Assembly (NCBI RefSeq): GCF_040712085.1
Contig: NZ_JBFCVK010000001.1
Coordinates: 62,001 to 126,000 of the forward strand
Reading direction: 5' to 3'
DNA from: Aquibaculum sediminis
Lineage (GTDB): Bacteria > Pseudomonadota > Alphaproteobacteria > Kiloniellales > DSM-21159
Length of the DNA: 64,000 nt
Position 1 is the first letter of the stretch. Each line of letters starts with the position of its first letter. A model generated the notes under the pieces. The model had not been told where the DNA came from, did not search any database, and saw nothing but the letters and a program-made list of their open reading frames with translations. The translations under genes were made by a program, and so were the position numbers. This document shows positions 15,491 to 22,417 of this stretch, piece by piece.

Positions 15491-17548
15491 TCACCATTCC
15501 CCACTCACCGCGCCCTGCAGGTCGTCGAGAAACTCCGATCCGGGTTCCACGCCGCTGACCAGTAGGCGGTCGCGGGCGCGGGTGCAGGCGACGTAGAGCA
15601 GGTGGCGTTCGGTTTCCTGCAGCGCCTCCAGGTCGGCGAGGTCGCCCACGGCTTGCAGGCGGTCCGGGTCCGGCAGCACGTCTTCGTCCACGGCCATCAC
15701 CGCGCAGGCGCGGTATTCCAGGCCCTTGGCGTCGTGCATCAGGATGAGCGGGATGTCGCGGCTGGCCAGCTTTGCAGCCGCTCGAGCCCGTGGGATCTGG
15801 CCCGGGGCGCGCACGATCACCGCCAGTTCCGCCGGGGCCACGCCCTCGGCCAGGCGGGCGTTCAGCCAGGCGCCGACGGCGGCTGTCTCGGCCTCCGGGT
15901 CCTCGTGCAGCACCAGTTTCGGCTCCGGCCCCTCGAAGACCGAGACGGTGCCGCGGCGGCTTTCCACGGTGCCGTCCTGGTCGGCGATCTCGGGCGCGAG
16001 CAGGCGGTCGGCGGCGCTGCGGATCTGGTGCGAGGTGCGGTAGCAGACCTTGAGCACCGGGGCGCGGCCGCGGATGTCCAGCCCCAGCTTCAGCCAGGAA
16101 AACGGCAGATGGAAGATGCGCTGACCCAGGTCGCCGGTGAAGAACAGCGCCTCCTCCCGCTTCCCGCCGGCGGCGGCGAGAAAGCGGGCCTGGGCAACCG
16201 AGAGGTCCTGCGCCTCGTCGACGACGAAGTGGGTGTAGGGCAGCGCCAGGCCCGCTTTGACGGCGGTGGTCAGGCGGCCATAGAGGTCGGCGCGGGTGAT
16301 CAGCTTGCGCGCGGCCAGCCAGTCGCGCAGGAACGCGAAGACCGCCCAGGCCGAGGCGCGCTGTTTCGGCCCCAGCCGCAGGTTGCGGCCGATGCGGGGC
16401 ACGCCGGCATAGGCCTTTTCCTCTTGCAGGCCCCAGGCGTCGACCACCTCCTCCCACTCCTCGAAGAGGAATTCGGCCGAGTGCTCGCCGCCCAGTCCCT
16501 CCTTCTTGGCAGCGGCGATTGCCGCGCGGAGCTGCGCCGACTTGGCCAGGTTCGGCTGGCCGAACTGCGCGGCATAGAGCTCATAGGCGGCCTGATCAAT
16601 GGCGCGCACCTGAAGGCGTGCGTGCAGATCCGGGTGGGCGGCCGTCAGCAGTTCGGCCTTGGCGCCCATGTTTTCGGCCAGGCGCTTGGAAAAGGTGGTG
16701 AGCAGCACCCGCGCCGCCTCATCCTCGGCCAGGCGCACCGCGCGGTGCAGGGCGACGATGGTCTTGCCGGTGCCGGCGCAGCCGGAGATGCGCGCCGGCC
16801 CGCGCCAGGCCCGCTCGACCGAGGCCCGCTCGACCGAGGCGCGCTGCACCGGGTGGAGGAAGACCGCCCACTTCTCGAAGGGGGCGTCGAGCGCGGCCTT
16901 CAACTCCTCCACGCCCTCCACGACACGGAAGCGGCGCTGGGCGTCGGGATGGGCGAAAGGGTCGCTGCCCGGCGCCGCCGGCTGCACGATGTGGTTTTCC
17001 AGCCGGCCGCCGGTGGCGAAGTCCAGCAGCGCCTCCGCCGCCTCGGCCGGCAGCTGCTCGCAGAGGGCGTCGATCTCGCTCATCGCGGTCTCGCGCACCG
17101 TCTCCAGCCAGGCGCTCGGCACACCGACATCGAGCAGCTGGTCGTCGGTGAGTGCGCGGAAGGGATGATGCCCCACTTCAGCCGGCGCTGGCGGCTGCGC
17201 CGTTTCGGCCGTGGCCCTCTCGGCGGGCGTTACCGGCACCTCGACGAACTGCATCGCGCCGGTCCGCTCATGCGGGATCAGGCGCTTGCGCTCGGCCCAG
17301 CGGTAGGCGGCGTCGTGGTGGTCCACATAGGCGAGCAGGATGCGCTCGCCCGCCTTGTGCAGGATGATGCGCAGGTCGAGGTTCACGCGGATCGACCAGA
17401 AGCCCTCGGCCTTGTCGATCCGGTGCATCTGCAGCGCCTTGCTCGTCGGATCGAGCTGCAGGTCGAAGGCGGTCAGCTTGACTTGCTTCTGCTCCTGGTT
17501 CGAAAGCCGGGCCAGCGCGTCGGTGAAGGTGGAGGCGTAGAGCAGCAT
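15491..17548 (-). CDS. UvrD-like helicase with RelE/ParE-like N-terminal domain
   Basis: The 685-residue protein is a superfamily 1 helicase acting on DNA. Walker A is GCAGTGKT at 256-263, the DEAQDLS motif II follows, then FTGDLGQRIF and a C-terminal YVACTRARDRLLVSG motif VI. Residues 1-90 look like a RelE/ParE toxin fold: an LLYASTFTDALARL start, then a WSIRVNLDLRIILH strand pair and YVDHHDAAYRWAERKRL. Such fusions are known in some UvrD-family proteins, but the role of the toxin-like domain is unsettled. A 15-base tandem duplication encodes ASVERASVER near residue 240. It lies downstream of an XRE regulator and restriction-modification debris, which suggests a defence role. Confidence 0.85.
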   Translation of the reverse strand: MLLYASTFTDALARLSNQEQKQVKLTAFDLQLDPTSKALQMHRIDKAEGFWSIRVNLDLRIILHKAGERILLAYVDHHDAAYRWAERKRLIPHERTGAMQFVEVPVTPAERATAETAQPPAPAEVGHHPFRALTDDQLLDVGVPSAWLETVRETAMSEIDALCEQLPAEAAEALLDFATGGRLENHIVQPAAPGSDPFAHPDAQRRFRVVEGVEELKAALDAPFEKWAVFLHPVQRASVERASVERAWRGPARISGCAGTGKTIVALHRAVRLAEDEAARVLLTTFSKRLAENMGAKAELLTAAHPDLHARLQVRAIDQAAYELYAAQFGQPNLAKSAQLRAAIAAAKKEGLGGEHSAEFLFEEWEEVVDAWGLQEEKAYAGVPRIGRNLRLGPKQRASAWAVFAFLRDWLAARKLITRADLYGRLTTAVKAGLALPYTHFVVDEAQDLSVAQARFLAAAGGKREEALFFTGDLGQRIFHLPFSWLKLGLDIRGRAPVLKVCYRTSHQIRSAADRLLAPEIADQDGTVESRRGTVSVFEGPEPKLVLHEDPEAETAAVGAWLNARLAEGVAPAELAVIVRAPGQIPRARAAAKLASRDIPLILMHDAKGLEYRACAVMAVDEDVLPDPDRLQAVGDLADLEALQETERHLLYVACTRARDRLLVSGVEPGSEFLDDLQGAVSGEW

Positions 17549-17644
17549 TACGGACGCAACCTCATCTTACCCAGGCCGTCATTACGAGGAGGCCGCACGC
17601 CCCCCTCCCGCGCCATTGCGGGGAGGTCGCAAGCCCCCTCCCTC

Positions 17645-17736
17645 GTCATTGCGAGGAGGCGAAGCCGACGCGGCAATCCAGGGCCACAGGCAAACTGCCC
17701 TGGATTGCCGCGCTCCCGTCGGTCGCTCGCAATGAC
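17645..17736. repeat. Dispersed palindromic repeat, copy 2
   Basis: This element has the same outline as copy 1: GTCATTGCGAGGAGGCGAAG at the left, TCGCTCGCAATGAC at the right, with inner arms GGCAATCCAGGGC and GCCCTGGATTGCC. Copies 2 and 3 are much closer to each other than to copy 1, sharing the loop GCCACAGGCAAAC, so they are probably a recent local duplication. Confidence 0.88.
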
Positions 17737-17878
17737 GAGGGAGGAAGGTTGGTCGCTCAAAGTGACGAGAGTGGAGCGTTGGCCGCTTGCAACGACGAAG
17801 GCCTGGGCTTTGCCGGCGCTGCATTGGGGCCACCCCCTCCCTCGTTTCATTACGAGGAGGCCGCAACCCCCTTCCCTC

Positions 17879-17970
17879 GTCATTGCGAGGAGGCGAAGCC
17901 GACGCGGCAATCCAGGGCCACAGGCAAACGGCCCTGGATTGCCGCGCTCCCGTTGGTCGCTCGCAATGAC
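17879..17970. repeat. Dispersed palindromic repeat, copy 3
   Basis: It is almost identical to copy 2 across its whole length, differing at only a few positions such as the loop-flanking base (ACGGCCC instead of ACTGCCC) and GTTGGTCGC instead of GTCGGTCGC. Both ends are GTCATTGCGA and TCGCAATGAC. It has no coding content. Confidence 0.88.
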
Positions 17971-18070
17971 GAGGGCGGAGGGTTGGTCGCTCACAGTGAT
18001 GCTGGTTGAGGCATTGCCGACGCTGCCTGGAAGACGGCAAAGCGCGGCGCATTGGCCCAGCGTTCTCACG

Positions 18071-18177
18071 CTCCGCCACCCTCACACCTCCATCACCTTC
18101 ATCACTCCATCCCCCTGGTGGTTGATCACCTTCACCGCCACGCGCCCACTTTCGGCGTGTAGGAAGGGCGCGAGCGG
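18071..18177 (-). pseudogene. Duplicated 3' end of the DNA methyltransferase gene
   Basis: Read on the minus strand, this segment encodes a last stretch SGRVAVKVINHQGDGVMKV and then a stop at 18082-18084. The methyltransferase remnant at 18488 ends with the nearly identical SGRVAVKVINHLGDEVMKV. The DNA match covers about 107 bases, including bases beyond both stop codons, and is a direct repeat with 18476-18582. The XRE gene lies exactly between the two copies. This is therefore the tail of a second methyltransferase copy or the product of a duplication or insertion event. Confidence 0.8.
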
Positions 18178-18180
18178 CTG

Positions 18181-18468
18181 CTACACCCGCTCGATATTCC
18201 GCTCCAGACTGATCTTGAGCCGCGAGCCCGTCGCGGCGGCGTAGCGCTGCAAGGCCTTCATGGAGGGGCTGACCTGGCCGCCTTCCAGCTTGGCAACATA
18301 GGATTGCGAGGTGCGCATCTTGTCGGCCACTTCGCTCTGCGTCATGTGGGCTTCGGTGCGGGCGCGGATCAGCGCCTCCATGATCGAGAATTCGTCGGCG
18401 AGGGCTTCGTACCCGGCGCGCACGTCGGCGCACTGCATCAGGTCTTGCTTCAGCTCGTCCAGCTTCAT
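18181..18468 (-). CDS. XRE-family antitoxin-like regulator
   Basis: The 95-residue protein has a C-terminal helix-turn-helix (about residues 30-88) with MTQSEVADKMRTSQSYVAKLEGG-like helices, of which the SQSYVAKLEGG recognition helix is typical of HigA-type antitoxins. Such proteins usually follow a RelE/HigB toxin gene and repress their shared operon. No toxin gene is adjacent here: 19 bases upstream is the methyltransferase remnant. The only toxin-like fold nearby is the N-terminus of the helicase downstream. The gene is bounded on both sides by copies of the methyltransferase 3' end, so it appears to have arrived as a cassette. Confidence 0.82.
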   Translation of the reverse strand: MKLDELKQDLMQCADVRAGYEALADEFSIMEALIRARTEAHMTQSEVADKMRTSQSYVAKLEGGQVSPSMKALQRYAAATGSRLKISLERNIERV

Positions 18469-18475
18469 CTCACAT

Positions 18476-18582
18476 CCTCCACCACCCTCACACCTCGATC
18501 ACCTTCATCACTTCATCCCCCAGGTGGTTGATCACCTTCACCGCCACGCGGCCGCTTACCGGCCGCGGGAAGGGGCGCGAGC
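18476..18582. repeat. Direct repeat partner of the methyltransferase 3' end
   Basis: This is the second copy of the roughly 107-base repeat described at 18071-18177, lying within the 3' end of the methyltransferase remnant. Shared blocks include CACCCTCACACCTC, ATCACCTTCATCAC and GGTGGTTGATCACCTTCACC. The two copies differ by scattered substitutions and a few small gaps around the CGCGCCCACTTTCGG part, so the duplication is not very recent. Confidence 0.8.
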
Positions 18583-19505
18583 GGGTGCGGTTGAGGCTGG
18601 ACCAGGATTCCTCGTCGATCTCGGCTTTCAGCGTGGCCTTCAGCGCCTTGTAGGGGTCGTTGGCGCCGGGGAAGTAGGCGTGGCGCACCCGGAAATTTTC
18701 GTAGTCGTAGTCGGTGTCGAGGAACCAGACGGCGATGTCGTCGGCCTCGCCGCTTTCGATCTGCCCGCCCTTGTACATGTCCACGCCCAGCACCTCGAGC
18801 GAGAGGCAGTCGTCATCCTCCTCGTGCAGCGCGATGTCCGGCTCGCCGAAGACGGTGAAGAGGTTGCCCGCACCCGTGTTGGCGAGGTCGGACATGTGCA
18901 AGTCGGGGTTGATGCGCGCCTGCAGCACGGTCAACGGCCCCATGCGGTCGAACTCGCCGGCATGGGCATCGTAGTTGAAGGCGGCGGCGATCAGGAGGTC
19001 GAAGCCGGCCTCCGCCGCCTCGCGCGCCCCGGCGACGAGATCGGAGCGAGAGAGCGTGCCGTACTCGGGCCCGACCAGGATTGCTGCGCGGCGGGTGGGG
19101 CCAGAGCTCCAGGCTCTCGAAGACGAGGCGGTCCGCCTTGTGTGCCTGCTGCACGCCGGCCTTCTCGAGGTTTTCCAGGATCATCTGGACGAAGTCGGCG
19201 GTCTCGCCGCTGCCGTCCTTCTGCCGCCTGCCCTCTGCCGCCTCCAGCTCGTCGTAGAGGCTGTCGTCCACGTCCACTGCCGGCACGCGGTGGGGCGAGA
19301 GGCTCTCCACCGTGAAGGGCCCGGCCACGCGCACGCGCGTGTTGTCCTCGTAGGGCTGGTCGTAGAGGTATTCGTGATCGGCCTTGGCGGCGATCGATTT
19401 GTCGATCTCCAGCTGCCGCGCGATGCGCAGGCGCCACCACGCGGCGTGCAGTTCCTCGGTTTCCGGGTCGTCCCAGGGGTCGACGGCCTGCTCGGGCAGG
19501 GTCAC
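18488..19505 (-). pseudogene. C-terminal remnant of a site-specific DNA (adenine) methyltransferase, frameshifted
   Basis: The remnant matches the last 340 or so residues of Mod-like methyltransferases that partner a large Res-type restriction subunit. Recognisable parts are YLYDQPYEDNTRVRVAGPF, FTVESLSPHR, then in a second frame ILVGPEYGTLSRSDLV, NLFTVFGEPDI, FRVRHAYFPGANDPYKALK and INHLGDEVMKV. The two halves are in different frames, with the switch near 19085-19095 (a net one-base shift). The N-terminal catalytic part with the DPPY-type motif is missing; the remaining frame begins just after the HNH gene stop. It cannot make a working methyltransferase. Confidence 0.8.
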
Positions 19506-19520
19506 AGATGGATCGAGTAG

Positions 19521-20465
19521 CTAGCCAAGAAAAACATTGTCTTGGTGCCACCGGATATTCTCAAGCGACGGCCTTAAAGACGATGATTTCGGAATTCGCA
19601 ATTTGTGCCCCTTCAGTCGAAGGTATTCGTTTCCATTGTTGAACTCCGATTTAACGCGATCACTGACGACCATCCTCAGATCATCGTCGAATGTCGCATA
19701 GCCGGCGTCAAAAACACTGTGGATATCCTTCCGGAGCAGAATACCGTTGTTCAGCGCATGATTGCCCCCTTCTCCGAATGCCCTGATGTGCGCCGCATCA
19801 AGTGCAGGGAGCACCCGCCCTCCGGACAGGGCACATTCCCGACCATAGGCTTCAATAACTGCAACCCTAAAAGCACCTTGACCGAGCCTGGGGGCTATTC
19901 TCACCGGCGTCCCAAAATGAGATTCCCCAAAATTATAAGCCAGCGGTGCATCATCCATCTCCTTCTTCAGCGGATGCAGCGAAGCGGAAGCAGCTTGCAG
20001 CGCATCCCAGAGTTCTAAGCCATCGGGTTCGGAAGCATCAAAAATCTTGCCTACGACGATGGAATTCGACCAGGAACTTGGCTGCGGAATCCAGAGGTTC
20101 TCAGGAAAGAAAACAGGATTCACAACAATACGGCAGCCAATCGAATAATCTCGGCGTGGATCAGTGTCTTTGCGAAAGCGACCAATCCGCTGCCGCATTT
20201 CGCTATAGCTGGCGACACCATTCTTATATCCGAACGCTTCCCAAGCCAACGATACCGGTAGGATCGAAGCTTCGGCAAACACGCCGTAGCCCCCAATAGC
20301 GTTATGCGGACTTTTCAATTTGAACAAAAATAAATCCCCAGCCTCGACAGCGCGAAAATTAAACTTTCCGCTAGGCTGCCAGAAATTTACTTCATCTACA
20401 TTGGGGAACTGATATAAGTAATCAAACCAATCAAAGTCCGTATTGGCTACCCAGAGTTTGAGCAT
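19521..20465 (-). CDS. HNH endonuclease, probable modification-dependent restriction enzyme
   Basis: The 314-residue protein ends in an HNH_2-type nuclease domain: CALSGGRVLPALDAAHI with the first His, HALNNGILL with Asn, and RKDIHSVFD with the last His. The N-terminal half (LWVANTDFDWFDYL, FWQPSG, GDLFLFKLKSP, GGYGVFAEA) looks like a PUA/EVE-type base reader, which in EVE-HNH enzymes recognises modified bases. That link is my inference. The start is the ATG at 20465, because it overlaps the preceding stop as TGATG and has GAGGA 6 bases upstream; an ATG at 20471 lacks spacing. It sits in frame-coupled order after the Res stub. It is more AT-rich than its neighbours. Confidence 0.82.
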   Translation of the reverse strand: MLKLWVANTDFDWFDYLYQFPNVDEVNFWQPSGKFNFRAVEAGDLFLFKLKSPHNAIGGYGVFAEASILPVSLAWEAFGYKNGVASYSEMRQRIGRFRKDTDPRRDYSIGCRIVVNPVFFPENLWIPQPSSWSNSIVVGKIFDASEPDGLELWDALQAASASLHPLKKEMDDAPLAYNFGESHFGTPVRIAPRLGQGAFRVAVIEAYGRECALSGGRVLPALDAAHIRAFGEGGNHALNNGILLRKDIHSVFDAGYATFDDDLRMVVSDRVKSEFNNGNEYLRLKGHKLRIPKSSSLRPSLENIRWHQDNVFLG

Positions 20466-20923
20466 CAACATTCCTCTTCCGGAGCAAACCGGTCGGCGCT
20501 CGCCACCTCGGTCAGCCAGATCACCGTCTCCACCGCCTCGATCTGGCAGAAGAAGGGCTTCTGGTTCGCGAAGGGATGGCTGCGCCAGTGACGCAGCAGC
20601 CGCGCGGTGGTGGGCGTGACCTGCCACTGGCTCTCCGGCAGTTCGCGCCAGCTTTCCACCGCAGAGCGGATGCCGTTGATGACCTCCGTGGGATTGTAGA
20701 TCTCACCCGCCTCATCCGCGAGGAGGTCGGCCTGGGAGGATGTGCCGCCGCGCCGCGCCCGCGGCTTGGGAATGGGCGAGGTCAGCGCGCTGCGCCGGCG
20801 CCCCATCTCGACAATGCCCGTGGGCTGCCCCTGCTCATCGAGCTGCCAGTGCCGGGCGGGACGCTCGTAGGGCGAGTTCAAAATCGGCCCGGCAAAAAAC
20901 TCGCTGCTCATCACGCCCCCCAC
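20465..20923 (-). pseudogene. N-terminal stub of a Res-type restriction subunit
   Basis: The 152-residue frame matches the first part of large DEAD/DEAH restriction subunits of the BPTD_3080 type, which work with Mod-like methyltransferases. Recognised segments are FFAGPILNSPYERPARHWQL, GQPTGIVE, SPIPKPRA and the stretch TARLLRHWRSHPF leading to KPFFCQIEAVETVIWLTEV. The helicase and nuclease parts that should follow are missing; the frame ends at a TGA that overlaps the HNH start. It may still be translated and could serve as a leader for the HNH gene. ATG at 20923 or 20911 could be the start. Confidence 0.78.
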
Positions 20924-21190
20924 CGCCGCCAGCCACAGCCAGGCGGTACTTTCTTATAGGACCTCTATACCCAATTCAGCAAAGACCATGCAACCAGATG
21001 CCGATGCAGCGCCCAATAACTCGCCCGGCGGATGCCCGGTGAAAGGGGGCTTGCAGGGAAGCCGGCAAGCGGCACCCTTGTGACACAACAAGCCCCATGC
21101 AATCAGAATTTGGCTGCGAACACGGGAGTTCGTGCCGTACAGTGATCAACTTTCAGGCGTAGGGCGCTGCCACAGAGCGAAAGCCAGTAA

Positions 21191-22417
21191 ATGATCAAGA
21201 TTCTCCACACGGCGGACGTCCACCTCGACTCGCCCCTGAAGTCGCTCGCATTGCGGGACGAGGAACTGCGCAGCCGGGTGCAGACGGCAACGCGCGCCGC
21301 TTTCTCGCGCATCGTGGATGCTGCGCTTGCCGAGGATGTTGCGGCGCTTCTGATCGCGGGCGACCTGTTCGACGGCGCCGAGCGCAGCGCGCGCACTGCA
21401 GCCTTCCTGACCGCTGAGCTTGATCGGCTGCGGGCACGCGGCATTCAGGTATTCTACGTCAAGGGAAACCACGACGCCGAGAACCCGATAACCGGGGAAC
21501 TCAGCTTGCCCGACAACGTGCATGTCTTCGACGGGCGCGGGGGCAAGGTCCAGCTTGCGGATGATGTCTGGATACACGGCGTCAGCTTTGCCGGACGCCA
21601 GGCAATGGACAGCCTGCTGCCAAAGTATCCGGCGCCAGTCGCAGGTGCCGTGAATATCGGCGTGCTCCACACCTCACTGACAGGCGCGAAGGGTCACGAC
21701 CCCTATGCGCCCTGCTCGGTGGGTGACCTGCGAGCTCACGGTTTCGACTACTGGGCGCTGGGCCATGTGCACCGCCGTCAGATCCATTCGGAAGCCCCCT
21801 GGATCGTTATGCCTGGAACGCCCCAAGGCCGGGATATCGGCGATGCTGGACCGAAATCCGCCACGCTCATAACCATCGATCAGCAGATAAGGATTGAGGA
21901 AGTCCCAACCTCTGTCATCGAATTCGTTGAAGTCGAGCTTTCGGCATCGGAAGCCGATGCCGATGACGCGCTCCGCGATCTGATGCGCGCGCGACTGCGC
22001 GAACTCAGCGAAAGCGTGACCTCTGATCTCGGCATAGTGCGCCTGGTGCTCACCGGAGACACGGAACGCCGTTGGCAGATATTGCGCGATCGGGATGTCT
22101 GGACCGAAACCGCCGCTCGGATCGCCCGCGAAACCGACCGGCTCTGGCTGGACAAGCTCGTGATCGACTTGTCTGACAGCAAAGCTCCAAGCCAGGGCGC
22201 AACCGACGAACTGGCCCGGATCATGGCAGCCATCCGGCAAGAGCCCGGATTTGCCCAGTGGTGCAGCGGAACCCTGGAAGAGGTGCTCGGAGAGCTCCCG
22301 CCACAGCAGCGCAAAGCGCTGGCGCCAGACGAACAGGCGCTGACGACGCTGAGCGAACGTCTTTCCGAGAACGGCGCGAAGCGGGTGCTGGCTCGCATGA
22401 AAGGCAGTGCCGACTGA
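21191..22417 (+). CDS. SbcD/YhaO-like DNA repair metallophosphoesterase
   Basis: The 408-residue protein has a calcineurin-type phosphoesterase core binding two metals: HTADVHLDSP (D-x-H), AGDLFDG (GD), KGNHD (GNHD), GVLHTSL and GHVHRR (GHxH), in family order. Together with the downstream ATPase it would form an Mre11-Rad50-like nuclease acting on DNA ends. The C-terminal part has a helical region (SASEADADDALRDLM). The stop TGA overlaps the next start as TGATG, so the two are coupled. The 267-base gap upstream (20924-21190) holds the divergent promoter region and no gene. Confidence 0.9.
   Translation: MIKILHTADVHLDSPLKSLALRDEELRSRVQTATRAAFSRIVDAALAEDVAALLIAGDLFDGAERSARTAAFLTAELDRLRARGIQVFYVKGNHDAENPITGELSLPDNVHVFDGRGGKVQLADDVWIHGVSFAGRQAMDSLLPKYPAPVAGAVNIGVLHTSLTGAKGHDPYAPCSVGDLRAHGFDYWALGHVHRRQIHSEAPWIVMPGTPQGRDIGDAGPKSATLITIDQQIRIEEVPTSVIEFVEVELSASEADADDALRDLMRARLRELSESVTSDLGIVRLVLTGDTERRWQILRDRDVWTETAARIARETDRLWLDKLVIDLSDSKAPSQGATDELARIMAAIRQEPGFAQWCSGTLEEVLGELPPQQRKALAPDEQALTTLSERLSENGAKRVLARMKGSAD

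Larger units (their letters stand above)
17576..18000. repeat. Cluster of degenerate half-copies around two full dispersed repeats
   Basis: Besides the two full elements listed separately, this stretch has several decayed repeat ends: GTCATTACGAGGAGGCCGC at about 17578, a GCCATTGCGGGGAGG form at about 17612, a TCGCTCAAAGTGACG form near 17753, a CGCTTGCAACGACG form near 17783, and TTCATTACGAGGAGG near 17846. The whole gap between the helicase gene and the XRE region is built from this family, so the apparent open frames here are not genes. Confidence 0.75.

Noticed and set aside
15602..18244. Very long plus-strand open frame (880 residues) opposite the helicase gene
   Set aside because: Its sequence is low-complexity Arg/Gly/Ala/His-rich, has no family likeness, and mirrors the codon pattern of the real minus-strand gene and the repeat cluster.
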